DNA of 41,247 nucleotides from Lachnospiraceae bacterium (GCA_016288825.1 JAEELH010000230.1:1-41247), one strand, 5' to 3'; shown: positions 1 to 9,603, numbered from the stretch's first letter. The notes: generated from the letters alone by a model not told the origin. Numbers and translations: made by a program.

Positions 1-774
1 GACGAAAACAAGACCTGTATCGCCATGGTGGGTGCCAGAAGATGCTCTGCCTACGGACGTACCATGGCCCGTGACATTGCTCAGAGGCTCGCACAGGCAG
101 GTTACATAGTAGTCAGCGGTATGGCAAGGGGCATCGATTCCGAATCCCACAGAGGGGCTCTGGAGGCCGGCGGCACCACCTGCGCAGTACTTGGATGTGG
201 TATAGATACATGTTACCCTCCGGAAAGCCGTGATATATATGACCATGCACCGGAAAAAGGCTGCGTTCTCTCCGAATATCGTCCCGGTACAGCTCCCATA
301 CCCACCTTTTTCCCTCTCCGAAACCGTATAATAAGCGGACTTTCCAGAAGCATACTGGTTTTAGAAGCCCGGGAACACAGCGGATCACTTATTACAGCAG
401 AGCTTGCTACTGAACAGGGACGGGATGTTTACGCCCTTCCCGGCCGGGTAACAGATGCTATGAGCGCTGGCTGTAACCGTCTAATAGCTCAGGGTGCCTA
501 TGTGATACGCTCACCTCAGAGTATCATTTCAGACTTGTCTGCTGACGAAGCTTATACTTCCATTCCTCTCAGTATCCCCGTCGATCCCCAGATCGATCTG
601 GAGGGTGACGAGAGGATAATATACGACTGTTTTGATTTTTATTCCAAAAGCATAGATACAGTGCAAAAAGAAAGCGGATTCGAACTCCTTAGGCTACTGT
701 CTGTAATCATGCAGCTATGCCAAAAGGGTCTAATCCGCGAAAGTTTTAAAAATGAATATATTCGTATGGGGTGA
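1..774 (+). CDS. dprA: DNA-processing protein DprA, C-terminal part (5' end outside window)
   Basis: DprA loads RecA onto incoming single-stranded DNA during natural transformation. The frame is open from base 1, so the true start lies upstream; about 257 residues are visible. The Rossmann-fold DprA/Smf motifs appear in order: GARRCSAYG, VSGMARGIDSESHRGAL, GCGIDTCYPPES, PLRNRIISGLS and VLEAREHSGSLITA. The last 60 or so residues look like the small winged-helix (DML1-like) tail found on many DprA proteins. The stop codon (772-774) directly abuts the stop codon of the convergent trpS gene, with no base between and no terminator hairpin. The family call is firm; whether the organism is transformable cannot be judged here. 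Confidence 0.95.
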   Translation, partial: DENKTCIAMVGARRCSAYGRTMARDIAQRLAQAGYIVVSGMARGIDSESHRGALEAGGTTCAVLGCGIDTCYPPESRDIYDHAPEKGCVLSEYRPGTAPIPTFFPLRNRIISGLSRSILVLEAREHSGSLITAELATEQGRDVYALPGRVTDAMSAGCNRLIAQGAYVIRSPQSIISDLSADEAYTSIPLSIPVDPQIDLEGDERIIYDCFDFYSKSIDTVQKESGFELLRLLSVIMQLCQKGLIRESFKNEYIRMG

Positions 775-1785
775 TCATCTGATAAGATCAGTCAGACCAA
801 CCTTGCGATGAACTTTGCCCAGGGTCTTAAAGGCTGCCTTTGCGGCCCTGGCATCATTGGCTCCGATCCATCCGTCCAAAAGAGCCTTGTCAGACATTAT
901 CTCTTCATACCTCTTTTGAATAGGAGCCAGCTCATCTGCTACTGTCTCTCCCACTGCGATCTTGAAGTCTCCGTATCCCTTGCCTGCAAACTCTGCGGAA
1001 ACCTCATCATAATTCTTACCGGTGATTGCAGAATAGATCTCGATGAGATTGGAAACACCGGGCTTAGCCTCAGGATCGTACCTGATCTCCGTATCTGAGT
1101 CTGTAACCGCGCGCTTGAACTTACGGATGATGGTATCTCGATCATCAAGAAGAAGTACAGTCGCATTGGCGTTTTCGTCGGACTTAGACATCTTCTTTTC
1201 CGGTTCCTGAAGACTCATGACACGAGCACCGCTCTTGCCAAAGTACGGCTCGGGGATCACGAATACATCTCCGTAGATGTTATTAAAACGCTCTGCTATA
1301 TCTCTGGTTATCTCAAGATGCTGCTTCTGATCCTTACCTACAGGAACCACATCTGTCTGATAAAGGAGGATGTCAGCTGCCATAAGCACGGGATAGGTAA
1401 AAAGTCCTGCATTGACATTATCCTCATGTTTTGCGGATTTATCCTTGAATTGTGTCATACGTGAAAGCTCACCCATATAGGTAAAGCAGTTGAGGATCCA
1501 AGCCAGCTGGGCATGAGCAGATACATGTGACTGGAAATAAATGCAGTTATCAACCGGATCAAGACCGGCTGCAACATAAAGCGCAAAAAGTGATCTGGCA
1601 TTTTTGCGGAAGTCCGCAGGTACCTGTCTTACAGTCAGAGAATGGAGATCCATAACTCCGAAAAAGCACTCATAATCATTATGCAGGTTTACCCAGTTCT
1701 TGAGTGCTCCCAGGTAGTTTCCCAGGGTAAGTGTATTGGTAGCCTGCATTCCACTGTAAAGGATCTGTTTCTTATCGTCTGACAT
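775..1785 (-). CDS. trpS: Tryptophan--tRNA ligase (TrpRS)
   Basis: Cytoplasmic class I aminoacyl-tRNA synthetase that charges tRNA-Trp with tryptophan using ATP. The protein has 336 residues, the usual bacterial TrpRS length. The HIGH-equivalent region is in TLGNYLGALKNW (about residues 20-31) and the KMSKS loop is exact at residues 198-202 within KKMSKSDENAN. The ATG has GGAGGG about ten bases upstream, lying across the end of the DUF5662 gene, so trpS is the last gene of a three-gene minus-strand operon. It ends exactly against the dprA stop. No T-box leader is visible, as expected for an internal operon gene. Confidence 0.97.
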   Translation of the reverse strand: MSDDKKQILYSGMQATNTLTLGNYLGALKNWVNLHNDYECFFGVMDLHSLTVRQVPADFRKNARSLFALYVAAGLDPVDNCIYFQSHVSAHAQLAWILNCFTYMGELSRMTQFKDKSAKHEDNVNAGLFTYPVLMAADILLYQTDVVPVGKDQKQHLEITRDIAERFNNIYGDVFVIPEPYFGKSGARVMSLQEPEKKMSKSDENANATVLLLDDRDTIIRKFKRAVTDSDTEIRYDPEAKPGVSNLIEIYSAITGKNYDEVSAEFAGKGYGDFKIAVGETVADELAPIQKRYEEIMSDKALLDGWIGANDARAAKAAFKTLGKVHRKVGLTDLIR

Positions 1786-1791
1786 CTGGTT

Positions 1792-2379
1792 CTAGCCCTC
1801 CATTCTGAAAAAATGTCTTATTGTATAAAGCAGGTCGTTGTGAAGGACTCTGCGTCTTATGTATCTGAAAGTATAGTCTTCGCCCCGGACCATAAGCATC
1901 CTAAGTAGCCTCTCCAAAAGCCTTTTGGTCTCCGGGTGGAGCATGTAACGGCCCTTACCCTTTTCATAGTACTTATAGGGACTGGCATCAGTGTAGGCAC
2001 TACCCTGATAAACCTTACAGGCAGCGATCCTATCGCAAAACATCTCAACCACATAACATCTTGGCATACGCATCCCTGCCATAGCATGATCATCCTGCTC
2101 CAGTGAGTAGTCTATCCAGTACTCCAGATGATGCTTATTGCGTCCCTTGTGGTGTAGCCAGGCAAGTGTCACGCCCTTATCCTCACGCTCAGCATTATTG
2201 GGACTCCTATCTCCCTGATAGTACTTGACACCAACCAAAAACTCTGTGGGACTGTACTTGGACAGATCATGCAAAAGCCCCTGGACATAGAGACCGGCCA
2301 TAAAGCAATACTGCCTCACAAGCCTTCTGTGCTCGGTAATGGTATTAAAGTGTGCGATCGCATTATTAATCAGTTTCAT
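1792..2379 (-). CDS. DUF5662 family protein (HD-like)
   Basis: A 195-residue protein that I match from memory to DUF5662, a family common in Lachnospiraceae with no proven function. It has histidine/aspartate pairs resembling an HD-type metal site: LHDLSKYSP (H37-D38), LHHKGRNKHHLEYW (H76-H77, H83-H84). This suggests, but does not prove, a metal-dependent hydrolase. I chose the ATG at 2379, which has GGAAAG seven bases upstream; a TTG at 2394 would add five residues and would overlap that ribosome site. The start overlaps the end of the GH13-like gene by 14 bases, implying translational coupling, and trpS follows after 6 bases. Confidence 0.8.
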   Translation of the reverse strand: MKLINNAIAHFNTITEHRRLVRQYCFMAGLYVQGLLHDLSKYSPTEFLVGVKYYQGDRSPNNAEREDKGVTLAWLHHKGRNKHHLEYWIDYSLEQDDHAMAGMRMPRCYVVEMFCDRIAACKVYQGSAYTDASPYKYYEKGKGRYMLHPETKRLLERLLRMLMVRGEDYTFRYIRRRVLHNDLLYTIRHFFRMEG

Positions 2380-4213
2380 TTGTCTTCTTTCCAATGTAGA
2401 TCGATATTGAGCTTCCGGGAACGATGACAGACATCTGATCCCTCAATTGTTCGCCCTCGGAATTAAAGTCAAAGGAATTTGAATTATTTACAAAGAACCA
2501 ACTCCTGCCCTCAGGTAATTTAGGCAGGGCAAAGGTCTCCTCTCCATAGTAAAAGTTCATGCAAAGAAGTACATCCTCACACTCATTTCTACCATATGAA
2601 CCGCAGTACATGACACCCAGTCCCTTTTTCTCGGCACCAATACCCATGATCCAGGGTTCTCTTCCGTGATATGACAGATCCGGAATGCCATAGTGGCTGT
2701 AATCCGTCTCCCTAAAGGGAGTATCCTGAGAAAGGATACTGTGATCATGTCTGAATTCGATCAGCTTTTTTACGTACTCGGTAACCGCCAGTGCATCCTT
2801 TCGCTTTGAAAAGACTGCCCAGCCTGTGGGATTATCCTGACAGTAGGGATTGTTGTTGCCCCCCTGGCTGTTGAGCACTTCATCACCGGAATTGATAAGC
2901 GGTACAGCCTGTGACAGGATCGTAAGTATGAGATTGTTGCGCACGGCACCAAGCCTGGACCTGCATACACCCCTGAGGGTAGAGGGTCCCTCAACTCCGT
3001 GGTTATTGGAACAATTATAGTTATTACCGTCAGTATTGTCCTCGCCATTGGCTTCGTTATGTTTTTCGCCATAGCATACAGTGTCAAACAGAGTAAAACC
3101 GGAGGTACTGGCTGCATAATTGACAAAGCCCCACTTAGCGTTCTGTCTTCTCATCATCCCGGCAAGTTCGGCAACCGAACCGTCCATATGATTCACAAGC
3201 CGCCTCAAAGGATACATGAAGGAATCATTGTATACAAAAAGCCTTTTTGCGCCTCTCTCCTCCTCAAGAACATTCTGAGGGAAGGAAGTAGTAAAGATCT
3301 TGATATCGGTAAGGAAGGGACACTCGCAGATATCGGAAACCGGAAGTCCCTCTCCCACAAGATGAAAACCATCGATATGATACCTGCCTACCCAGTAGGA
3401 AAGAATAGACTCCAGCTTGCGTCCGCTTATCCTGGATGAAAAAGAAAACTCCAGGATTATCTCCATACCGGCTTCATGAATGCTTTTAACAAGTTCCCTC
3501 ATGCCCTCGTCCGGTGAAACACCGGGGAAATAAGAACTCTTGGGAGAAAAATAATAGGCATCCCCATAGCCCCAGTAGTTGGTTCCATAGGGTTCCTCAC
3601 AAACAACACTTGTCTTCTGGCCCTTATCCATCTCAAGATGAGTCCGATATCGTACTTCTTCAAACTCATACAAAGGCATAAACTCTAGACTGGTAACACC
3701 CATATCCTTAAGTTCTGGAAGAAGTGATATGACTCCTTTATAATTACCGCGCTTATCAGCCGGCAGACCATGCTTCATGGTATATCCCCTCATATGGAGA
3801 CGATACATCACCATATCTGAGGCATCTATCCTCTTAAAAGGCTCCTCCCATGCATCAACAGCCGGATAAAAGCCACCGTAAACCTTGTACTGATCCTTGT
3901 ATCTTGAAGTATCCATCCACTTTTCTCTACCGTGGATGATAGCTGCATATTCATCACAAATATCAACATCCCGACTGCGTATAAGATACTTTCTGTTTTC
4001 GAAAGGGATACCGGTGATCCTGACAGAATATACACCGCCCCAGCGGTACTTATCCGACACCTTTATCTTTTCACACAGCTTACCAGATCTTCTGTCAAAT
4101 AATAACAAAAAAACATCCTCTCGAGGATCGCTGACAAAAGTAAATGTCGCTGCGCCTCCATCGAGGGTTGCTCCGAAAGTTTTAAAATCACCTGGTGATA
4201 GTCTGTATTTCAT
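2366..4213 (-). CDS. GH13 glycogen-debranching/isoamylase-like protein lacking catalytic residues
   Basis: The protein (615 residues from the chosen start) has a GlgX/isoamylase layout: an N-terminal beta domain, a TIM-barrel with EPYGTNYWGYGDAYYFSPKS (209-230) and a late GlgX block (VPLINSGDEVLNSQGG, then NNNPYCQDNPTGW). The four GH13 catalytic regions are degraded. Numbering from the upstream ATG at 4228, region I reads LEFSFSS instead of the usual D-V-V-x-N-H; region II is DGFHLVG with V291 at the nucleophile Asp position; region III has T314 for the acid Glu; region IV is NYAASTSGF with T375-S376 for His-Asp. It is therefore probably a carbohydrate-binding or regulatory relative, not a working debranching enzyme. 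AGGAGG at 4218-4223 favours the ATG at 4213 (or 4216) over the ATG at 4228, which overlaps it. Confidence 0.85.
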   Translation of the reverse strand: MKYRLSPGDFKTFGATLDGGAATFTFVSDPREDVFLLLFDRRSGKLCEKIKVSDKYRWGGVYSVRITGIPFENRKYLIRSRDVDICDEYAAIIHGREKWMDTSRYKDQYKVYGGFYPAVDAWEEPFKRIDASDMVMYRLHMRGYTMKHGLPADKRGNYKGVISLLPELKDMGVTSLEFMPLYEFEEVRYRTHLEMDKGQKTSVVCEEPYGTNYWGYGDAYYFSPKSSYFPGVSPDEGMRELVKSIHEAGMEIILEFSFSSRISGRKLESILSYWVGRYHIDGFHLVGEGLPVSDICECPFLTDIKIFTTSFPQNVLEEERGAKRLFVYNDSFMYPLRRLVNHMDGSVAELAGMMRRQNAKWGFVNYAASTSGFTLFDTVCYGEKHNEANGEDNTDGNNYNCSNNHGVEGPSTLRGVCRSRLGAVRNNLILTILSQAVPLINSGDEVLNSQGGNNNPYCQDNPTGWAVFSKRKDALAVTEYVKKLIEFRHDHSILSQDTPFRETDYSHYGIPDLSYHGREPWIMGIGAEKKGLGVMYCGSYGRNECEDVLLCMNFYYGEETFALPKLPEGRSWFFVNNSNSFDFNSEGEQLRDQMSVIVPGSSISIYIGKKTNETD

Positions 4214-4250
4214 CATGCCTCCTGACATGGATAATTAAAAACTAAATTTT

Positions 4251-4279
4251 ATTATAACATATGGAATATCAAAAATCAT
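4251..4279 (-). promoter_or_regulatory. Putative sigma-A promoter of the GH13-like/DUF5662/trpS operon
   Basis: On the minus strand a perfect TATAAT (4256-4251) is preceded at 17 bases by ATGATT (4279-4274), a weak -35. The predicted start of transcription is about 30 bases before the ATG at 4213. No other promoter-like pair stands out in this divergent gap, and none was convincing for the plus-strand DUF1292 gene. Confidence 0.5.
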
Positions 4280-4360
4280 TGATTTTTTGAACTTTACATG
4301 TTACTCTTCTACTTAGCAAATATCATTCCAAAAGCATATTAGCGATAAAAGGAGAAAAAT

Positions 4361-4672
4361 ATGTCAAAAGAAGTATTCCCTGTAGATGAAAACGACACAG
4401 ACATCATGGTAACACTGGATCTGGATGACGGTATGTCCCAGGATTGTGAGATCATCTCTATCTTCGAAGTAGACGGTAGCGACTATATCGCTCTTATGCC
4501 CGTTGATGAAGATGGCAATCCTGTAGATGAGGACAATGTCATTATAGATGACGAAGAAGCCATAGTCTATCTTTACAAGTATTCCGAGGATGCCGATGGC
4601 TCACCTTCACTGGACAACATCGATTCCGATGAAGAATATGACAAGGTAGCCAAGGCATTTGACGAACTGTAG
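4361..4672 (+). CDS. DUF1292 family protein (orphan copy)
   Basis: A 103-residue, very acidic protein. Segments such as DGMSQDCEIISIFEVDGSDYIALMPVDEDG resemble DUF1292/YrzB, a small family of unknown function usually found beside ruvX and ireB. A second, more typical member occurs at 23314-23601 in that standard setting, so this is a detached paralogue. AAAGGAG lies six bases before the ATG. The gene converges on the helicase gene with only 2 bases between the stop codons. Its function cannot be read from the sequence. Confidence 0.8.
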   Translation: MSKEVFPVDENDTDIMVTLDLDDGMSQDCEIISIFEVDGSDYIALMPVDEDGNPVDEDNVIIDDEEAIVYLYKYSEDADGSPSLDNIDSDEEYDKVAKAFDEL

Positions 4673-4674
4673 GA

Positions 4675-6081
4675 TCATCTGCCTGCAGCATTAGCCGCAT
4701 TTCTCTTACTACGACACCTTCCTGCACACTCCATCACAAATCTTGATGGCCTGCAGGGGGTGTTTTTGAATTTAACGGGAACAGAAATCACAAGGCTGTG
4801 TCTTGCTCTTGTCATGGCAACATAGAACATACGCCTCTCTTCTTCGATCTCATCTGCATGAACCGCATGTCGATCAGGAGTTATTCCCTCACATGCACCT
4901 ATTATTATAACATGATCAAATTCAAGTCCTTTGGAACCGTGAAAAGTAAAAAGACTGACTCTTTCGTTTGTACTTTTTCTTGTCCTTACATATCCTATTC
5001 CGACTGAATCCAAGGCGTGGGAAATAGCAGATGCCTGGGATTGATTTCTGAAGAGCACAGCTATCTCGGATACATTAGCTCCGTTGTCCATAAGCCACCT
5101 TATGTATCCTGCGCATCTCTCCGCTTCACTTTGTTCGTCAGGACTTTCCGTATAATAGATCCTTCCCTTTAACCGGCTGAAGGATTTGATATCCTTTTTA
5201 TAACGTTTTTTATTGTTATCAATAAGATAGGATGATGCCTTTGTGATATCACTGTCACATCTGTAATTCGTAGATAATCTGTAAATGCTGCATCCCTGAT
5301 ATATCTTGGGAAAATCCAAAAGCAAAGAGGGATTGGCACCTCTGAACCTGTAGATAGACTGATCATCATCACCTACCAGAAAAAGATTATGATAACAGAT
5401 CTTCCTGATCACCTCAAACTGCATATCATTCATATCCTGAGCCTCGTCCACAAGTACGAATCTGTACCTGCGGGCATATGCCTCAAGAATGTCTGGATCA
5501 CGGTTAGAAGCCATATAGACCATGTAGATCATATCGTCAAAGTCTATGGCTCCGCGACGCCTTTTTTCCTCCTGATACATAAAGCAAAGCCTGTAAATAA
5601 GCTCTGAGGTAAAGGGAGCCGGAACAGATTCCGTAAGCTTGCCCGTATTCTGATAATAACTTATCAAACCAAGCAGTCCCAGGGCATCTTCCCTATCACA
5701 GACTGTTTTATCATAACCCATTTGATCAAGAGCGGATTTGAGAAGTCCATACTTTTCGTTCTCACTGAGTATCCTGGGATCATGTACGATCCCGGACATC
5801 TTAAGGATGTGATAATAGAAGGAATGAAAAGTAGCAAAAGTTACGCCACGACATGCACAGTCCATAGCCAAAAAGCGCTGTTCCATCTCTCGCGCAGCCT
5901 CTCTGGTAAATGTGATCACAAGGATTTGCTCTGCCGGAACCTGACGCTCTGAAATAAGCGCAGCTATGCGTCTTGTCAGGACAAAAGTCTTGCCGGCTCC
6001 CGGAGGAGCCAGCACTAAGGCAGGACCTGTAAAATGATCTATTGCGCCTCTCTGGGCGCTGTCAGCCGAAAGGCCGCTCAT
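4675..6081 (-). CDS. Short UvrD/Rep-family (SF1A) ATP-dependent DNA helicase
   Basis: All core SF1 helicase motifs are present: Walker A APPGAGKT (25-32), motif Ia [11 protein letters not shown] (56-66), Walker B VDEAQD (211-216), motif [16 protein letters not shown] (237-249), motif IV-like LSTNYR (269-274), motif V HGSKGLEF (381-388) and motif [10 protein letters not shown] (420-427). At 468 residues it is far shorter than UvrD/PcrA (about 700 or more), with reduced 1B/2B subdomains and a short Arg/Ala-rich tail. It probably unwinds or translocates on single-stranded DNA; the pathway is unknown. Its ATG overlaps the gltX stop as ATGA, so the two are translationally coupled. Confidence 0.92.
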   Translation of the reverse strand: MSGLSADSAQRGAIDHFTGPALVLAPPGAGKTFVLTRRIAALISERQVPAEQILVITFTREAAREMEQRFLAMDCACRGVTFATFHSFYYHILKMSGIVHDPRILSENEKYGLLKSALDQMGYDKTVCDREDALGLLGLISYYQNTGKLTESVPAPFTSELIYRLCFMYQEEKRRRGAIDFDDMIYMVYMASNRDPDILEAYARRYRFVLVDEAQDMNDMQFEVIRKICYHNLFLVGDDDQSIYRFRGANPSLLLDFPKIYQGCSIYRLSTNYRCDSDITKASSYLIDNNKKRYKKDIKSFSRLKGRIYYTESPDEQSEAERCAGYIRWLMDNGANVSEIAVLFRNQSQASAISHALDSVGIGYVRTRKSTNERVSLFTFHGSKGLEFDHVIIIGACEGITPDRHAVHADEIEEERRMFYVAMTRARHSLVISVPVKFKNTPCRPSRFVMECAGRCRSKRNAANAAGR

Positions 6082-7532
6082 GCAGCGCCCTCAAGCTTTT
6101 TAATTGCTGCTTCGATACGTCTAATGGATTCATCCTTTCCAAGGATTTCCAAAAGCTCAGTTGCTCCTCCGGGAGTCATAGCCTTGCCTGACAATGCTGT
6201 ACGGATAGGCCAAAGAACTGTACCGTTTTTATACTCATGCTCGGAAGCAAAACCCGAAAGCAATGCATAAAGGCTGTCGTTGGTGTAGTCTTCATGAGAC
6301 TGAAGCACAGGCAGAACTCCCTTAAGAACTTCAAGGGAATTCTCCGTATTAGTCTTCATCTTTTTGTGTGTATAAATATCGATATCGTACTCAGGAACTT
6401 CCTGGAAGAAATCAATGATATCGGGAATATCATCATATGTCTCGATACGGCTTTGGATAAGGCCGAGGATCATATCCTTTTTGCAGTCGCGGGTTATGAC
6501 CTTGTCTACATAAGGCATGGCTTTTTCTGCAAAAACAGAGGGATCCATCTTTTTGATATACTCACCGTTCATCCAGCGAAGCTTAACAGTATCGAATACC
6601 GCGGGAGCCTTGTTGATATGATGATAATCAAAAGCCTCGATAAGCTCCTGAAGGCTCATGATCTCCTGCTCTCCGAGAGGGCTCCAGCCAAGAAGAGCAA
6701 CGAAATTTACAATTGCCTCTCTGACAAATCCGGCCTCAAGAAGATCCTCATAGGATGAGTGACCGCTGCGCTTCGAAAGCTTCTGATGCTCCTCATTGGT
6801 AATAAGAGGGCAATGGATATATACCGGTACCTCCCATCCAAAAGCTTCATAAAGCCTGTTATACTTGGGTGAGGACGAAAGGTATTCATTACCTCTGACA
6901 ACATGGGTAATTCCCATAAGATGATCATCAACTACATTGGCAAAATTGTATGTAGGATATCCGTCGGACTTGATAAGGATCATGTCATCAAGTTCAGCAT
7001 TGTCTACAGTAATATCTCCATAGATCTCATCTGAAAAAGTAGTTGTTCCCGTACGGGGATTATTCTGTCTGATACAGTAAGGTTCACCGGCATCCAACTT
7101 AGCCTGGATCTCCTCCTTGGAAAGAGAAAGACAGTGCTTATCATAGATGGATATTTCCTTGCCGGAAACTGTCTGCTTAAGGCTCTCAAGCCTTTCTTTT
7201 GTACAGAAGCAATAATATGCCTCTCCCTTATCTATAAGCTTCTTTGCATAATCAAGATAGATACCCTGAGCCTGTCTCTCGCTCTGAACATAAGGACCAA
7301 CTCCGCCGTCCTTATCGGGACCCTCATCATGGATAAGTCCGGTATCGGACAAAGTGCGGTAAATGATATCTACTGCACCTTCAACGTATCTTTCCTGATC
7401 CGTATCCTCGATCCTAAGGATGAAATCACCGCCCTCATGCTTTGCTATAAGGTAGGCATAAAGTGCGGTACGGAGGTTTCCGACGTGCATCCTACCTGTG
7501 GGACTGGGGGCAAATCTGGTTCTGACTTTCAT
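6078..7532 (-). CDS. gltX: Glutamate--tRNA ligase (GluRS)
   Basis: Class I synthetase that attaches glutamate to tRNA-Glu (and in many Firmicutes also to tRNA-Gln). It has 484 residues, a normal length. [18 protein letters not shown] holds the HIGH-like HVGN motif (16-19); the KMSKS equivalent is KLSKR at 251-255. Cysteines in YYCFC (108, 110) and DKHC (134) suggest a zinc site. GGAG sits eight bases before the ATG. The gene is 55 bases downstream of the unknown-function operon and may be partly transcribed from it, and it overlaps the following helicase gene by four bases. Confidence 0.97.
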   Translation of the reverse strand: MKVRTRFAPSPTGRMHVGNLRTALYAYLIAKHEGGDFILRIEDTDQERYVEGAVDIIYRTLSDTGLIHDEGPDKDGGVGPYVQSERQAQGIYLDYAKKLIDKGEAYYCFCTKERLESLKQTVSGKEISIYDKHCLSLSKEEIQAKLDAGEPYCIRQNNPRTGTTTFSDEIYGDITVDNAELDDMILIKSDGYPTYNFANVVDDHLMGITHVVRGNEYLSSSPKYNRLYEAFGWEVPVYIHCPLITNEEHQKLSKRSGHSSYEDLLEAGFVREAIVNFVALLGWSPLGEQEIMSLQELIEAFDYHHINKAPAVFDTVKLRWMNGEYIKKMDPSVFAEKAMPYVDKVITRDCKKDMILGLIQSRIETYDDIPDIIDFFQEVPEYDIDIYTHKKMKTNTENSLEVLKGVLPVLQSHEDYTNDSLYALLSGFASEHEYKNGTVLWPIRTALSGKAMTPGGATELLEILGKDESIRRIEAAIKKLEGAA

Positions 7533-7587
7533 AATAAAAACTCCTTTATAATAAATGTTCTATAAACTTATCCATGAGGAACAAACG

Positions 7588-8769
7588 TTATAAGTGTTTC
7601 CTCAATCCGCATATACGGTCAACCGAAGTAATGATCTCAAGGATCTCAGGCACATAATAGTCATGGGCCTTCATCATCCTGTCGATCTCGTCTCTCTCGC
7701 TCTTTACCGAGCGTGTATTTTCTGCGATCTCATCCCGAACCCGGGAGCGTCTCGACACAAGGTTCTGACGAACCTCTTTCATATCCTCTTCGTCATGAAG
7801 AGCACCGGCCTGATCAAGCCAGATCCGCTTATCATATAGATCAACCGGTTCCAAAAGCCTCATCATCCGGCCGTTGTAATACTCAAGATCGGAATTATCC
7901 CTTTCGTACTGATTTCTTGACCGGACAGTTTCCTGGTACTTTTCATAGATATACTGCAGTTCGTGTGAACTCTTAACGCCATACTTTTGCTGCTCATACA
8001 TGATCGCCCGGGTAACATTGGCATATTTCATCCTGGAAATATTGAGCATATTGACCGTATTGCCAAGTGATCTTCCCATGGAGATACTCTTAGACCTGTT
8101 ACCGCTCTGCCAGGCAAAAAGAAACAGACCTATGAGAGCGCCTGCAAAAATGGTCCCAACCATAAAAGGCCTGACCCTCACATCTCCGGAAAGAGAAAGC
8201 ACGTATAAAAGTACGAATACGGAAAAAAACATGACAAGAAAAAGTATGGAGATCGTCCTTATGATACGGTTGGAGGATTTGATCTCATCTCTGTCTACTT
8301 CGATCTCTCCCCTGTCCGCTTCAAGAATATGCATATTTTTTTCACAATTAGCCTGATAACGCTCATTATCCCGCATGCGGCCTATAACCTGAGGCATGAC
8401 GGATTCATTTTCCTCGATCATCAAAAACTGATCATCGGTAATGGACTTGGGCTTCTGTAAAAAGTTATTTCTGGCCCTCTCCAACTTCAGGATCTGTCCT
8501 GCCACTATACGAAGTTCCTTAAGGTCTGTATCCGGGAGTTTCTGTATCTTGAGGATGTCATCAAGATAGCTGGTAAGAACCCTGTACTCCGCCTTAAGAG
8601 CCTCGATCTCCTTGGTCATGCCTATAATATGTTCGCAGGAATCAAGGATATAATGCTCGATCTTTTTGGGATTGTCCCAGTCGTCGATGGCATGGATCCG
8701 GTCCATCACCCGTTCAAAGGAAGCGTCTATATCCTCATTGCGTTTTTTCTTGTTTCCGAAAAATATCAT
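7588..8769 (-). CDS. Hypothetical membrane protein with two transmembrane helices and long coiled coils
   Basis: I do not recognise this 393-residue protein by function. Residues about 35-170 are charged and helical with coiled-coil character. Two hydrophobic helices follow (about 172-194, ILFLVMFFSVFVLLYVL, and 202-221), joined by a short GDVRVRP turn. A second helical region, rich in Arg/Asp/Glu, runs to the C-terminus. Both long arms are predicted to lie on the same, probably cytoplasmic, side. The ATG at 8769 comes one base after the upstream gene's stop; a TTG at 8799 would lie inside that gene. It is the last gene of the four-gene operon that starts at 14367 and may act as the membrane anchor of the system (inference). 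Confidence 0.75.
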   Translation of the reverse strand: MIFFGNKKKRNEDIDASFERVMDRIHAIDDWDNPKKIEHYILDSCEHIIGMTKEIEALKAEYRVLTSYLDDILKIQKLPDTDLKELRIVAGQILKLERARNNFLQKPKSITDDQFLMIEENESVMPQVIGRMRDNERYQANCEKNMHILEADRGEIEVDRDEIKSSNRIIRTISILFLVMFFSVFVLLYVLSLSGDVRVRPFMVGTIFAGALIGLFLFAWQSGNRSKSISMGRSLGNTVNMLNISRMKYANVTRAIMYEQQKYGVKSSHELQYIYEKYQETVRSRNQYERDNSDLEYYNGRMMRLLEPVDLYDKRIWLDQAGALHDEEDMKEVRQNLVSRRSRVRDEIAENTRSVKSERDEIDRMMKAHDYYVPEILEIITSVDRICGLRKHL

Positions 8770-8770
8770 A

Positions 8771-9595
8771 TCAAATCTTACACAACCTGTTATATTCAAT
8801 CTTCCAGTTATCTACTATGTTCTCAACAGCCTTGCGATATGCTTCCTGCCTGCTATGGTCCGATTTCAGACGTGAAAGATGCTGGTCAAAATCCCTGATA
8901 GCATCAGACTGATAAGCATTTTTAGCATGCTCTATGACACTCTGGGCAAAGGCAGCAGGCACTCTGTACTTCTCTATGATCTTATTTGCCCCTTCCTCAT
9001 CTCCATCACAGATGTATGAACATATAAGGGCTGTCAGGGTAACCTTTTTCTGATTGCGCTTATAGGCGGCCTCAAAATACTCCTTGGCCTCATCGAAAAA
9101 GAAAAGCCTGGCAAAACAAACACCGAGATTATGACTTATATCGCCGTAAAGTGCGGAAGGCAGTTCCTTATCCTCAATAAGATCCTGATAAGCGTAGATA
9201 GCATCCACGATCCTCTCCTTGAGAAGAAGCTTGTCCGCACGAAGTTTTTTACGCTCCTGATCAGAATAGGTCTCGTAACGCTCAATAATAGATACCACAT
9301 TCCTGATCTCGCTAACCGTAAGGTAACCGCAGGCCGAAAGCACATGCTCTACGAAAACATGGAGAGGAACCTCCTCGCCGATAAGGGCCAAAAGTTCTGT
9401 CTCCAGGTCCTTCATGTCAAGTTCCCTGCCTATCCAATGGCAAAGCTCCCGTCCGGCAAAATCGGCATCCAAAAGATCTGAATTATTTTTGACATAATAA
9501 CACAGTTCCTCAAGGGAATAGATATTGAGGGAAAGTGGCTCTATATAAAAGGGATTGGCCGCGATGGGCTGTCTGCAAAGTATCAGCTCTCCCAT
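8771..9595 (-). CDS. Hypothetical helical protein with a TPR-like repeat
   Basis: A 274-residue soluble protein without signal peptide or membrane segment. Residues about 150-183 (LYGDISHNLGVCFARLFFFD and the following EAKEYFEAAYKRNQ) fit one tetratricopeptide repeat, and the next helices (ALICSYICDGDEEGANKIIEKY) look like a degenerate second one. The N-terminal half is helical and unrecognised. TPR proteins usually bind other proteins, which suits a partner of the adjacent Hsp70-like protein. An AGGAGG four bases before the ATG overlaps the stop codon of the upstream gene, so translation is probably coupled. Third gene of the operon. Confidence 0.78.
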   Translation of the reverse strand: MGELILCRQPIAANPFYIEPLSLNIYSLEELCYYVKNNSDLLDADFAGRELCHWIGRELDMKDLETELLALIGEEVPLHVFVEHVLSACGYLTVSEIRNVVSIIERYETYSDQERKKLRADKLLLKERIVDAIYAYQDLIEDKELPSALYGDISHNLGVCFARLFFFDEAKEYFEAAYKRNQKKVTLTALICSYICDGDEEGANKIIEKYRVPAAFAQSVIEHAKNAYQSDAIRDFDQHLSRLKSDHSRQEAYRKAVENIVDNWKIEYNRLCKI

Positions 9596-9603
9596 AATTC
9601 CTC

